Assembly: GCA_035758925.1 (NCBI GenBank)
Contig: DASTVV010000049.1
Coordinates: forward strand, 1 to 17,402
DNA from: DASPMP01 sp035758925
GTDB taxonomy: Bacteria > Gemmatimonadota > Gemmatimonadetes > Gemmatimonadales > Gemmatimonadaceae
DNA length: 17,402 bases
Direction: 5' to 3'
The translations under genes and the position numbers were made by a program. This document shows, piece after piece, positions 1-6,885 of the stretch. Under the pieces are notes generated by a model. That model worked only from the letters and a program-made list of their open reading frames with translations. It ran no database searches and was not told where the DNA came from. Every line of letters begins with the position of its first letter. Positions within the stretch are counted from its first letter, which is position 1.

Positions 1-138
1 ATCTGGTTTCCGTTCGGCATCGGCGTGTCGAGGACGCAGTACGTTTACGCGATCGCCATCCCGCTTCTGGCCGTTTTCATCGTGCGAACGTTGGATTCGA
101 AGAGCGCTATCCTAGACGATGAACACCTGGTCGGTTGA
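1..138 (+). CDS. C-terminal end of a membrane protein (5' partial)
   Basis: Frame 1 is open from the first base to a TGA at 136-138, giving 45 residues. They contain one hydrophobic stretch (YVYAIAIPLLAVFIV, roughly residues 14-28), then a polar tail rich in Asp and Glu. This looks like the last transmembrane helix and cytoplasmic tail of an integral membrane protein. The start lies outside the window and I do not recognise the family. The gene converges on the minus-strand NIPSNAP-type gene with only 9 bp between their ends. With so little sequence, a chance open frame cannot be excluded. Confidence 0.45.
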   Translation: MWFPFGIGVSRTQYVYAIAIPLLAVFIVRTLDSKSAILDDEHLVG

Positions 139-147
139 TCGGCGGCA

Positions 148-492
148 TCACGGAACAACGGCGTGAGCGGGCTCGATTCCAAAGGTGCCGTCGACGACCT
201 CAACGAAAGTCCGCTCCTCTCGCAGGATGAATCGCTGTTTGGCGGCCATCGCGAAGTTCTCACGCGCCGGCGGATGCGTTCTGAGCCGCGCGCGGTAGGT
301 CTCATACGCGGCAAGGCTCTCGAATGCGATCAGGCCCCACGCGACGTCGTTGGTGCCTTCATGCGGCAGGAAGTAACCGATGAGATGACCTCCGCACTCG
401 GGAATAATCCGACCCCAGTTCCGAGCGTAGTCCGCAAACGCCTGGCGTTGAAACGGATCGATTTGATAGCGGATGAAACAGGTGATCGACAT
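148..492 (-). CDS. NIPSNAP-family (dimeric alpha/beta barrel) protein
   Basis: A 114-residue protein starting at the ATG at 492-490. It begins MSITCFIRYQIDP and runs through an FADYARNWGRIIPECGG segment and an AWGLIAFESLAAYETYRARL segment to a KQRFILREERTF end. This layout (beta strand, helix with central W, G-rich turn, strand, YETYR helix) is that of bacterial NIPSNAP proteins, a ferredoxin-like dimeric alpha/beta-barrel fold. Members are small and cytosolic, often without a known substrate. The frame extends upstream, but those residues overlap the inverted repeat and look non-coding. The gene is divergent from the ArsR-type regulator at 544 with a 51-bp gap, so that regulator probably controls it. 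The biochemical role is unknown. Confidence 0.8.
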   Translation of the reverse strand: MSITCFIRYQIDPFQRQAFADYARNWGRIIPECGGHLIGYFLPHEGTNDVAWGLIAFESLAAYETYRARLRTHPPARENFAMAAKQRFILREERTFVEVVDGTFGIEPAHAVVP

Positions 493-495
493 GCA

Positions 496-528
496 GAATT
501 GTCGCACGCGGCGCGGCCAAGACAATTC
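496..528. promoter_or_regulatory. Inverted repeat, candidate operator for the divergent NIPSNAP/ArsR pair
   Basis: GAATTGTC at 496-503 and its exact reverse complement GACAATTC at 521-528 are separated by 17 bp, inside the 51-bp gap between two divergent starts (492 minus, 544 plus). ArsR-type regulators often bind inverted repeats overlapping their own promoter, so this is the best candidate site for the neighbouring regulator. No convincing -35/-10 pair was seen. The same half-site recurs as a contiguous palindrome at 4285-4296. Confidence 0.5.
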
Positions 529-543
529 GTTTAACATCAAACC

Positions 544-1242
544 ATGGATGTCGGCACTGCTGATGTGGGAGTTGCACCGCTCGCAGCGGCGATCGGTGAG
601 CCGGTGCGGGCACGAATGCTGTATTGCCTGATCGATGGGCGCGCCCGCACCAGCACCGAGCTTGCAATCATCGGCGGCGTGACGCCCTCCACGGCTAGCG
701 TTCATCTTCAGCGGCTGCGATTGCAGCGGCTGGTCAAGGTGTTCGCACAGGGTAAGCATCGCTACTACAGCCTCGATCGCCTGGAGGTCGCGGTGGCGCT
801 CGAGGCGTTGAGCGTCCTCGCTGGCGAGGGGTCCCACAAGTTCGTGCCGAACACGCCGCGCGACCTGCGCGCCGCCCGGAGGTGCTACGACCATCTCGCG
901 GGCACGCTTGGCGTCAGGCTGTACGACCGTTACACGACGCTCGGGTGGCTGTCGCGCCCCGGGAAGGACGCGTCGTGTGAGTTGACGTCAGCCGGTGAAT
1001 CCGGATTCGCGGCGTTGGGCGTTGACGTCGCGACCGCACGCGCGTTGCGGCGACGCTTTGCGTTTGCCTGCGTCGATTGGAGCGAACGGCGTCCACACCT
1101 TGCCGGCGCGTTGGGCGCCGCCGTGCTCAGTGTCGCGCTGCAAAAGAAGTGGATCGTTCAGGATCTCGACAGCCGCATCGTCCGCGTAACGGCGAAAGGC
1201 AAGCGCGAGCTGGCGGCGCGACTCGGCGATCTGCCGGTGTAG
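544..1242 (+). CDS. ArsR-family winged-helix transcriptional regulator with long C-terminal domain
   Basis: 232 residues. Residues 12-80 form an ArsR-type winged helix: LAAAIGEPVRARML (first helices), GVTPSTASVHLQRL (recognition helix, about 45-58), and LVKVFAQGKHRYYSL (wing). Residues 97-232 form a second conserved part with NTPRDLRAARRCYDHLAGTLGVRLYD and a late HLAGALGAAVLSVALQKKW segment. This is the architecture of long ArsR-like regulators about 230 residues in length, larger than metal-sensing ArsR proteins (about 100). No clustered Cys or His metal site is visible, so a metal ligand is unlikely. It is divergent from the NIPSNAP gene, and the start ATG lies 15 bp past the inverted repeat, suggesting autoregulation. 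A degraded paralogue is present at 9372-9598. Confidence 0.85.
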   Translation: MDVGTADVGVAPLAAAIGEPVRARMLYCLIDGRARTSTELAIIGGVTPSTASVHLQRLRLQRLVKVFAQGKHRYYSLDRLEVAVALEALSVLAGEGSHKFVPNTPRDLRAARRCYDHLAGTLGVRLYDRYTTLGWLSRPGKDASCELTSAGESGFAALGVDVATARALRRRFAFACVDWSERRPHLAGALGAAVLSVALQKKWIVQDLDSRIVRVTAKGKRELAARLGDLPV

Positions 1243-1340
1243 CAGGTACGTCGGCAGGCGCGGGCAGCGACGCGGGTCGAGAACGCCCGCACAATCCGCG
1301 TTGGACGTATCCTCCGTCGCGCCGGGTCCGTAATCGCAGT

Positions 1341-2291
1341 ATGGACGAATCGCAGAAGCCGCCGGCGGGTCTCTTCGACGCCCGGTATGTCGCCTTTCTC
1401 GAAACGATTGGCCACCTGCGACCGCGCCTCCATCGGTACTGTTCGCGAATGGTGGGGTCGGTGCTCGACGGCGAAGACATCGTTCAGGATGCGCTGTTTC
1501 GGGCATATCGAAAACTCGACTCTTACGACGGGCGGAAGTCGCTCGCTCCGTGGTTGTTCCGCATCGCACACCATCAGTGCATCGACTTTCTGCGGAGGCG
1601 CGGCGTTCGCCGGGCGGCGGAGGTGGAAGCAGCCCCGTCCGAATCGGTGCCCCCGGTCGAGCCGACTGAACCAGGCGTCAGCCTTGCCATTGAACATCTG
1701 GTCTTGACGCTGCCCCAGAAAGAACGGGCGTGCGTCCTGCTGAAGGACGTCTTCGACTACTCGCTTGATGAGATCGCTGCACTCGTCGGCAGCACCGTGG
1801 GCGGCGTCAAGTCGGCCTTGAATCGTGGCCGAGCGAAGCTGTCACTCGTCTCGACCGACCCGAAGCGCAGACACCCTGCATCTTCGCAGGAGGCCGCCCG
1901 GCTTCGCGACCTCTACATCGAGCGCTTCAATCGCCGCGACTGGGACGGCGTTCGCGACCTGATTGCCGCCGACGCCCAGGTGCGCGTCGCCGATCGCTAC
2001 ATGGGGCCCGTCAGGGGTTCTCCGTACTTCGGCCGGTACGATCGGCTGACGACGCCGTGGCGGCTCGAACCTGGCGAGGTGGATGGCGAACCGGTGTTGC
2101 TGGTGCTGGGGCGCGCCGCGGACGCCTGGACGCCCCACGCGACCGTTCGCCTCGAGCTTTCCAAACACCGGATCGTTCGCATCGTCGACTACACGCACTG
2201 CCCGTGGGTGCTGTCTGCGGCCAGGTCGGTGGCATCTGGCGATTCTCCGGCGAGCGCACGCATCCCGGATCCGGCTGCCGCCCTTGGTTAG
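1341..2291 (+). CDS. ECF RNA polymerase sigma factor with C-terminal SnoaL-like domain
   Basis: 316 residues from the ATG at 1341. Region sigma-2 contains GEDIVQDALFRAYRKL (44-59) and WLFRIAHHQCIDFLRR (71-86). A Pro/Glu-rich linker spans about 95-115. Sigma-4 spans about 118-170 with a LDEIAALVGSTVGGVKSALNRGRAKL helix-turn-helix. Residues 183 to about 295 form an NTF2/SnoaL-like extension starting ARLRDLYIERFNRRDWDGVRDLIAADA. The fused domain probably tunes sigma activity in place of an anti-sigma factor, as shown for ECF41 and related groups. The ECF41 marks WLPEP, DGGGK and NPDKL are absent, so this belongs to a different SnoaL-bearing ECF group. It heads a plus-strand set with an SDR, a SnoaL protein and a VOC protein, which are likely targets. 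The frame is open upstream to 1077, but that part overlaps the ArsR-type gene. Confidence 0.88.
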   Translation: MDESQKPPAGLFDARYVAFLETIGHLRPRLHRYCSRMVGSVLDGEDIVQDALFRAYRKLDSYDGRKSLAPWLFRIAHHQCIDFLRRRGVRRAAEVEAAPSESVPPVEPTEPGVSLAIEHLVLTLPQKERACVLLKDVFDYSLDEIAALVGSTVGGVKSALNRGRAKLSLVSTDPKRRHPASSQEAARLRDLYIERFNRRDWDGVRDLIAADAQVRVADRYMGPVRGSPYFGRYDRLTTPWRLEPGEVDGEPVLLVLGRAADAWTPHATVRLELSKHRIVRIVDYTHCPWVLSAARSVASGDSPASARIPDPAAALG

Positions 2292-2342
2292 AAGTCATCT
2301 CATTAACCTCCTGACGCCGCGAACGAGCGGCAGCGAGTGAGC

Positions 2343-2416
2343 CTGGCGAGGGGCGCGGGGCCGAGGGCCCCCCGCCAGCGAGCCAGTCGGGGAGGCCGAG
2401 GGCCGAAGCCCCTCGG
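2343..2416. repeat. GC-rich hairpin pair with a repeated 11-mer in the SDR leader
   Basis: Two stem-loops lie between the sigma gene and the SDR gene. The first has arms CTGGCG (2343-2348) and CGCCAG (2373-2378), extended inward by GGGG (2350-2353) with CCCC (2369-2372) after a one-base bulge. The second has CCGAGGG (2396-2402) and CCCTCGG (2410-2416) around a 7-nt loop. The 11-mer GGCCGAGGGCC occurs at 2359-2369 and again at 2394-2404. There is no T-tract, so a standard terminator is unlikely. It may be a palindromic intergenic repeat or a structured 5' leader. Confidence 0.5.
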
Positions 2417-2442
2417 TTGAGACGAGACGAAAGGACATCATC

Positions 2443-3234
2443 ATGTTGCTTGCCAACAAGGTCGTCGTCGTCTATGGAGCCGGTGGCGCCGTCGGAAGCG
2501 CAGTCGCCCGCGCGTTCGCCAGTGAGGGCGCCCGAGTCTTCACCACCGGTCATCGCCTCGAGCCGGTGGAACGCGTGGTGAAGGACATCGTGGCCGCTGG
2601 CGGCGCCGCGGAGGCGGCACAGCTGAACGCCCTCGACGAAAGAGGGGTCGAGCAGCATCTCGATGCGGTGATCAGGAACGCCGGCAGGGTCGACGTCTCG
2701 TTCAATGCCATCGGCATCCCGCAGCAGGGCATCCAGGGCATCCCCCTCACGGATCTTTCGGTTGACAGTTTCGCGCTGCCAGTCGCGACCTACGCGAAAT
2801 CGCAATTCATCACCGCGCGCGCCGCCGCACGCCGCATGGCCGCGCAGCGGTCGGGCGTCATCCTGATGCACACGCCGGAGCCGGCGCGTCTCGGTGCGCC
2901 GCTGGTCGGTGGCATGGGTCCGGCGTGGGCGGCGATGGAAGGTCTTTCACGTGGTCTCTCGGCGGAGCTCGCGTCGGCTGGCGTACGCTCAGTCGTGCTG
3001 CGCACGACGGGACTTCCGGAGACGCCGACGATCGACGTGGTGTTTGACCTGCACGCCCGGACGGCTGGTATGACGCGACAACAGTTTCAGGCGATGGTAG
3101 AAGGCATGACGCACCGCCGGCAGTCGACGACGCTGGCGGAACTGGCGAATGTGGCGGCGTTCGTCGCGTCCGATCGCGCCAGCGCCATGACCGGCACGGT
3201 CGCGAACCTGACCGGCGGCGCGATCGTCGATTGA
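2443..3234 (+). CDS. SDR-fold protein lacking the usual catalytic Tyr/Lys
   Basis: 263 residues starting at the ATG at 2443, with an AAAGGA ribosome binding site just upstream. The N-terminus has a Rossmann nucleotide loop, YGAGGAVGSAVARAFASEGA (11-30), and the FNAIG motif (88-91) corresponds to NNAG of short-chain dehydrogenases. The C-terminal end AMTGTVANLTGGAIVD is typical of the family. However, the segment aligned with the active-site helix reads GMGPAWAAMEGLSRGLSAEL (157-176). Met158 and Trp162 fall where classical SDRs have Tyr and Lys, and LMHTPEPARLG replaces the serine-bearing strand. The protein should bind a dinucleotide, but normal SDR chemistry is doubtful. It follows the ECF gene and is 22 bp from the SnoaL gene, so it is probably cotranscribed with it. 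Confidence 0.85.
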   Translation: MLLANKVVVVYGAGGAVGSAVARAFASEGARVFTTGHRLEPVERVVKDIVAAGGAAEAAQLNALDERGVEQHLDAVIRNAGRVDVSFNAIGIPQQGIQGIPLTDLSVDSFALPVATYAKSQFITARAAARRMAAQRSGVILMHTPEPARLGAPLVGGMGPAWAAMEGLSRGLSAELASAGVRSVVLRTTGLPETPTIDVVFDLHARTAGMTRQQFQAMVEGMTHRRQSTTLAELANVAAFVASDRASAMTGTVANLTGGAIVD

Positions 3235-3256
3235 ATGTCTGCGGGAGGACTGCGTC

Positions 3257-3673
3257 ATGGCTCACAGTGAAGGGGACAGACCAAACGAACCCGACACCAG
3301 TACGCGTGCAGTCGTCCAACGTTTCATCGACGCCTTTACGCGGAAAGATGCGGGCGCCATCCCGGATCTGGTTGCGGAGGACTGCGTCATGGAGGCCATC
3401 CAGCCGGCACCGGACGGCGAACGCCTCGAGGGCCTCGAAGCAAACGTGCGCTTCTGGCAGGCGATGGTGTCGGAACCGCTCGGTTCGTTCGAGGTAGAGG
3501 ATGTGACGGTCTGCGGCGACTGGGCTATCAACCGCTGGCGCTATCGTTTTGGTGAGGGGCACGAGAACTCTGTGCGTGGCGTGACCCTGATTCGGGTGCG
3601 CGACGGCAAGATCGCCGAGGCACTGGGATACGCGAAGACGCCGCCGGGTTTCCCGTTGGGACACCCACATTAG
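3257..3673 (+). CDS. SnoaL-like / NTF2-fold protein
   Basis: 138 residues from an ATG preceded by GGGAGGA at a suitable distance. VVQRFIDAFTRKDAGAIPDLVAEDCVMEAIQPAPDG is the standard SnoaL opening helix pair followed by the first strand. FWQAMVSEPLGSFEVEDVTVCGDWAINRWRYRF and VRGVTLIRVRDGKIAEALGYAKTP complete the cone-shaped alpha+beta barrel. Members include polyketide cyclases, ketosteroid isomerase-like enzymes and non-catalytic ligand-binding proteins; the substrate cannot be read here. No signal peptide is visible, so it is cytosolic. It lies 22 bp after the SDR gene and downstream of a sigma factor with a fused SnoaL-like domain, which suggests both may recognise related small molecules (inference). 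Confidence 0.85.
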   Translation: MAHSEGDRPNEPDTSTRAVVQRFIDAFTRKDAGAIPDLVAEDCVMEAIQPAPDGERLEGLEANVRFWQAMVSEPLGSFEVEDVTVCGDWAINRWRYRFGEGHENSVRGVTLIRVRDGKIAEALGYAKTPPGFPLGHPH

Positions 3674-3748
3674 CCAACGAAGCTCGTGCGCGCTGTCTGG
3701 TCGATCCTTTCGACGGGCCAGCGTGCAGCCCCGTCCAGAGATGACACG

Positions 3749-4150
3749 ATGGCAGATCAAGAGATCGCGGTCGTTCCACTGCTCTCGGTGCGAAACGGGG
3801 CCAGGGCGATTGAGTTCTACACAGCCGCATTCGGCGCGCGCGAGGTGTTCCGCGTCGACAACGAAAAGGGCGAAGTCGTCGCTCGGTTATCCGTGGGCCA
3901 CGCCGAATTCTGGCTCGCCGATGAGTCTCCTCCGGACGGCAGCTTCAGCCCCGAGTCGCTCGGCGGCGGGACGGTTCGACTTCTGTTGATTCTGGAGGAG
4001 CCAGATGCCTCGTTCGAACGGGCTGTTGCCGCCGGAGCCACCGTCGTGTGGCCCGTGGGCAATCAGCATGGTTGGCGAGTGGGACGAGTTATCGACCCGT
4101 TCGGACACCATTGGGAGATCTGCAAGCCCTTGTCGGGATCGCGAGCGTAG
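3749..4150 (+). CDS. VOC-superfamily (PhnB/glyoxalase-like) protein
   Basis: 133 residues from the ATG at 3749. The first beta-alpha-beta-beta-beta unit begins VPLLSVRNGARAIEFYTAAFGAREVFR and contains GHAEFWLADESP. The second includes VRLLLILEEPDASFERAVAAGATVVWPV and ends GRVIDPFGHHWEICKPL, the classic VOC closing motif. PhnB-like VOC proteins are small cytosolic dimers, often of unknown substrate, some metal-dependent. The Shine-Dalgarno is weak (an AGAG stretch). A 75-bp gap separates it from the SnoaL gene, so it may be the last gene of that transcript or have its own promoter. In-frame sequence upstream to 3686 looks non-coding. The substrate is unknown. Confidence 0.85.
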   Translation: MADQEIAVVPLLSVRNGARAIEFYTAAFGAREVFRVDNEKGEVVARLSVGHAEFWLADESPPDGSFSPESLGGGTVRLLLILEEPDASFERAVAAGATVVWPVGNQHGWRVGRVIDPFGHHWEICKPLSGSRA

Positions 4151-4284
4151 GGTGACGGACTCCTTTTCCGGTCTTCGCCGACTTTCACCCGGCTGGCCTT
4201 CCGGTCCGCCATGTTCGAGCTCGTGTCCACCTCGTGGGAGCCGGTGCGCGTCCGCGTCCAGGTCCGTCCCCGCACGTGGATGTA

Positions 4285-4296
4285 TGACAATTGTCA
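4285..4296. promoter_or_regulatory. Perfect 12-bp palindrome upstream of the histidine kinase gene
   Basis: TGACAATTGTCA is self-complementary over 12 bp and stands out as an AT-rich patch in GC-rich sequence. It lies 89 bp before the kinase start, in a 235-bp gap without any other supported gene. It is probably a dimeric regulator's site or part of a promoter. Its half-site AATTGTC matches the inverted repeat at 496-528. Which regulator binds it cannot be told from the sequence. Confidence 0.45.
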
Positions 4297-4385
4297 GCAC
4301 CGGCACCTGATCTCCGGCACTGCCGCGGCGCCGCGGTTGAGGGCAGACTGTCGGTGGAAGTGGCTGACGTCCGCGAGTTCGAGGC

Positions 4386-5507
4386 ATGGACGACACGGTA
4401 CGCACCGACACCCCGGCGGAACCGCTCGACCGGGGCACGGGTCTCGGGTGGGCGAAGTTCGCCTGGCTCGCCTACCTGGTCTTCTATTTCGCGACGCTCG
4501 TCCTGCAGTCGGGCACGCTGCGCGACTGGATGGTCTCGCTCGCGGCCATCGCCGTCTTCCTGCCGCTGTACTTTCGAGGGTTCGTCACCTCGGGAGGCAA
4601 CCTGCTGGCCATCGCGACTGCCATCTACGCGCTCGGCGTCCTCGCGATGCCATTCAACGCGGGCGCCAGCTGCTTCTTCGTGTACGCGGTCGCCTTCGTC
4701 GGCTTCGCGACCTCGCCCGTCCGCGCCTGGCGCTGGGTCGCGGGCATGGTCGCCGGCATCGTGCTCCAGGCGTGGGTGTTCGACTGGCATTACTCGGCCT
4801 GGGTGCCCGCGATGCTCGTGACGGCGGTGGTCGGCGGCACGAACATCCTCCTGGCCGACCGCCGTCGGTACGGGCTGCAGCTGCAGATCGCGCGCGAGGC
4901 AGCCGAGGAGATGGCGCGCGTCGCCGAGCGCGAGCGCATCGGTCGCGACCTCCACGACCTGCTCGGCCATACGCTCTCGGTCATCGTGGTCAAGTCGGAG
5001 CTCGCCTCGAAGCTGGGTGAGCGGGACCCGCGGCGCGCGATCGAGGAGATCCGTGACGTCGAGCGGATCTCGCGCGAGGCGCTGGCCGAGGTACGCACGG
5101 CCGTGCGCGGCTATCGTTCGGAGAGCCTCGAGGACGCGATCGCGAACGCCGAGCGCGTCCTGCGCGCGGCCGGCCTCGAGCCCTCCGTCACGTCCGAGCG
5201 CGTCGTCCTCGCCGCGGCCGCGGAACGCGCGCTCGCCTTCGCCCTCCGCGAGGCGGTGACCAACGTCATACGCCATGCGCAGGCACGGCGCTGCTGGATC
5301 GCGCTGCACGCCGAGCGAGGGCGCGCTGTACTCGAGGTGCGTGACGACGGGCGTGGCGGCAGCGAGCCGGAGGGGAGCGGGCTCTCGGGAATGCGGGATC
5401 GGCTGCGTCCGCTCGCCGGCAGCGTCGAGCGCGACGGGACCGCCGGCACCCGCCTCGTGGTGACCGTGCCGATCGCCCGCGCGGCGTGGTCCGGTATGGA
5501 CCCATGA
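4386..5507 (+). CDS. Membrane sensor histidine kinase, NarL/DesK type (HisKA_3)
   Basis: 373 residues. About five or six membrane helices fill residues 25-157 with no sizeable extracytoplasmic domain, so the sensor is intramembrane, as in DesK, LiaS and YvfT. A short coiled linker (160-180) leads to the HisKA_3 dimerisation domain with ERERIGRDLHDLLGHTLSVI; the phospho-acceptor is His190. The ATPase domain follows: N box FALREAVTNVIRHA (285-298), D/G box VRDDGRGG (318-325) and GSGLSGMRDRL (330-340). All catalytic boxes are intact. Its stop overlaps the start of a response-regulator remnant (ATGA at 5504-5507), so its original partner is lost. It likely phosphorylates the intact regulator at 8775 and monitors substrates or membrane stress linked to the ABC transporter in between (inference). 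Confidence 0.92.
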   Translation: MDDTVRTDTPAEPLDRGTGLGWAKFAWLAYLVFYFATLVLQSGTLRDWMVSLAAIAVFLPLYFRGFVTSGGNLLAIATAIYALGVLAMPFNAGASCFFVYAVAFVGFATSPVRAWRWVAGMVAGIVLQAWVFDWHYSAWVPAMLVTAVVGGTNILLADRRRYGLQLQIAREAAEEMARVAERERIGRDLHDLLGHTLSVIVVKSELASKLGERDPRRAIEEIRDVERISREALAEVRTAVRGYRSESLEDAIANAERVLRAAGLEPSVTSERVVLAAAAERALAFALREAVTNVIRHAQARRCWIALHAERGRAVLEVRDDGRGGSEPEGSGLSGMRDRLRPLAGSVERDGTAGTRLVVTVPIARAAWSGMDP

Positions 5508-5595
5508 TTCGCGTGGTGCCCCCCGGGATCAGGCGATGGTGCTCGGCGCTCTCGCCGCGCTGATCCAGATCGAGCCAGACATCGGCGTCGTCTAG
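5504..5595 (+). pseudogene. Truncated, frameshifted remnant of a NarL-type response regulator
   Basis: It begins with ATG overlapping the kinase stop and reads MIRV, then loses frame. One base is missing relative to the paralogue at 8775, in the CCCCCC run at 5519-5524. The shifted frame then reads DQAMVLGALAALIQIEPDIGVV and stops at TAG 5593-5595. This matches residues 9-30 of the intact regulator (DQAMVLGALRALIDIESDLTVV) almost position for position. Everything after the first receiver helix is gone, including the phospho-Asp and the LuxR-type domain. It is the ruined original partner of the kinase at 4386 and cannot be functional. Confidence 0.88.
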
Positions 5596-5629
5596 ACACG
5601 TCACACAACCGGGAAGCGAGAAGGCGGCC

Positions 5630-6754
5630 ATGAGCAAGGCACGCGGATGGACGGTGGAGGCGCGCGCGCGCAAGCGGCGGATCGGACCGGCGGCAACGCT
5701 GCTGCTGCTCGCTCCGCTGGTTGGAGAGGTCCTGAACGGCGCGACACGACTGAGTTACATCTTCTCGTTCGTGCCGCAGGTCATGGTGTGGGGGTGCGGC
5801 GCGCTGATCGCCCGGGAAGTCGCGCATCGTCTCCGCGCAGGGTGGATGGGCACGCTCGCGCTCGGGCTCGCGCTGTCGCTGCTGGTGGAGCTTCTGGTCC
5901 TGCAGACGTCGCTCGCGCCGATCCCGTTCCTCGCGCTGGCGTCGCTGCCGGCGTACGACCGGATCGGGGGCGTCAACTGGCTCTGGCTGTGGTTCATGCT
6001 CGGATACGAGGTCGTCTGGATCGTGCTCGTGCCCGTCCTGGTCACGGAACTGCTGTTCCCGGCGCGCCGGCACGAGGCGTGGCTGGGACGCCGCGGCCTG
6101 GCCATCGCTTCGGTGACCTTCGCCGCCGGGTGCGTCGGCCTGTGGGCGCTGTGGACGCAGATCGCCGTGCCGCTCGCCTTCAAGCAGCCGAAGTACTGGC
6201 CACCGGTCTCGGCGCTCCTCGTGAGCGTGCTCGTCACTGTGGCGCCCGTGGCTGCCGCGTGTGCGCTCCGCAACCGGACTGACGCCACGGGGCCGTCGGA
6301 GCGCACGCCTCCGTCGCCCCTGCTCGTGTGCTTGGCAGGCGCGTTGTTCGCGCTGCCGTGGTGGGGGTTGATCGTGCTCGTGTTCGTGCCGCAGGAGTCC
6401 CTTGAGCCGTGGATGCCGCTCGCGCTCGGCACGGGATGGGCGGCGCTCACCGTGCTCGCGGTGAGGCGCTGGGCGGGCGCCCGCGGCTGGAGCGATCGTC
6501 ACCGCTGGGCACTGGCTTTCGGCGCCCTGCTCGTCTGCATGGGTGCAGGGTACCTGGGCAGCCACACCTGGCCGGCCATCGATCTCATTGCGAAGGCGCT
6601 CCTCAACGTCGTGGCCGTCGAGCGCATGATCGCACTGGGCCGCGGGGTCTGGCGGCGCTCGGCCATCGATCCCGCGATCTCTTCCGCCCGAAGCCACACG
6701 ATCGAACTCGGACCGCGAACGACGGACCACGAGGGCGCGAACCCGCGGACATGA
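5630..6754 (+). CDS. Multi-pass integral membrane protein of unknown function
   Basis: 374 residues from an ATG preceded by a GAGAAGG site. There are about nine or ten hydrophobic helices, for example around residues 20-36, 45-62, 72-94, 115-145, 153-178, 190-212, 228-252, 262-280 and 290-312. A short basic N-terminus (ARARKRR) suggests that end is cytoplasmic, and a polar tail of about 45 residues closes the protein. Trp-rich stretches (NWLWLWFMLGYEVVWIV) stand out. No transporter or enzyme signature was recognised. It sits between the kinase and the ABC genes on the same strand, so it may be a third transporter component, an accessory sensor or an immunity-type protein for the exported substrate. 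All of these are guesses from context. The C-terminal ~20 residues look weakly conserved. Confidence 0.75.
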   Translation: MSKARGWTVEARARKRRIGPAATLLLLAPLVGEVLNGATRLSYIFSFVPQVMVWGCGALIAREVAHRLRAGWMGTLALGLALSLLVELLVLQTSLAPIPFLALASLPAYDRIGGVNWLWLWFMLGYEVVWIVLVPVLVTELLFPARRHEAWLGRRGLAIASVTFAAGCVGLWALWTQIAVPLAFKQPKYWPPVSALLVSVLVTVAPVAAACALRNRTDATGPSERTPPSPLLVCLAGALFALPWWGLIVLVFVPQESLEPWMPLALGTGWAALTVLAVRRWAGARGWSDRHRWALAFGALLVCMGAGYLGSHTWPAIDLIAKALLNVVAVERMIALGRGVWRRSAIDPAISSARSHTIELGPRTTDHEGANPRT

Positions 6755-6874
6755 CGTTCGTCATCCACGCCGCGTGACGCCCGACACTGTCGCGCCTCGC
6801 GTCCACAGCGCATCCTGACATCACGGTCACGGACAATCCGCCGCACATCGCGGCATTCTTCGTGACGGATGGCC

Positions 6875-6880
6875 AGGAGG
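6875..6880 (+). promoter_or_regulatory. Strong Shine-Dalgarno deciding a GTG start
   Basis: AGGAGG lies 5 bp before the GTG at 6886. An in-frame GTG at 6862 has no such site and would add eight residues (MTDGQEVA) containing the Shine-Dalgarno itself. The later start is therefore preferred for the ABC ATPase. Confidence 0.75.
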
Positions 6881-6885
6881 TCGCT

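Noticed and set aside
148..894. Extension of the NIPSNAP gene to 248 codons
   Set aside because: The extra residues are antisense to the ArsR-type gene and cross the inverted repeat; the family start motif begins at 492.
1077..1340. Upstream extension of the ECF sigma gene to a start at 1077
   Set aside because: The added residues overlap the ArsR-type gene in another frame and are Arg-rich with no similarity to sigma factors; homologous sequence begins near 1341.
5111..6730. A 539-codon minus-strand open frame opposite the kinase and membrane protein
   Set aside because: It is Arg/Asp/Gln-rich, has no recognisable domain and is antisense to well-supported genes; long antisense frames are expected at this G+C.
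6755..6885. Open reading stretch before the ABC ATPase (HPDITVTDNPPHIAAFFVTD) as the tail of another gene
   Set aside because: It looks somewhat protein-like, but it is short, has no match I recognise and no start signal; left as intergenic.
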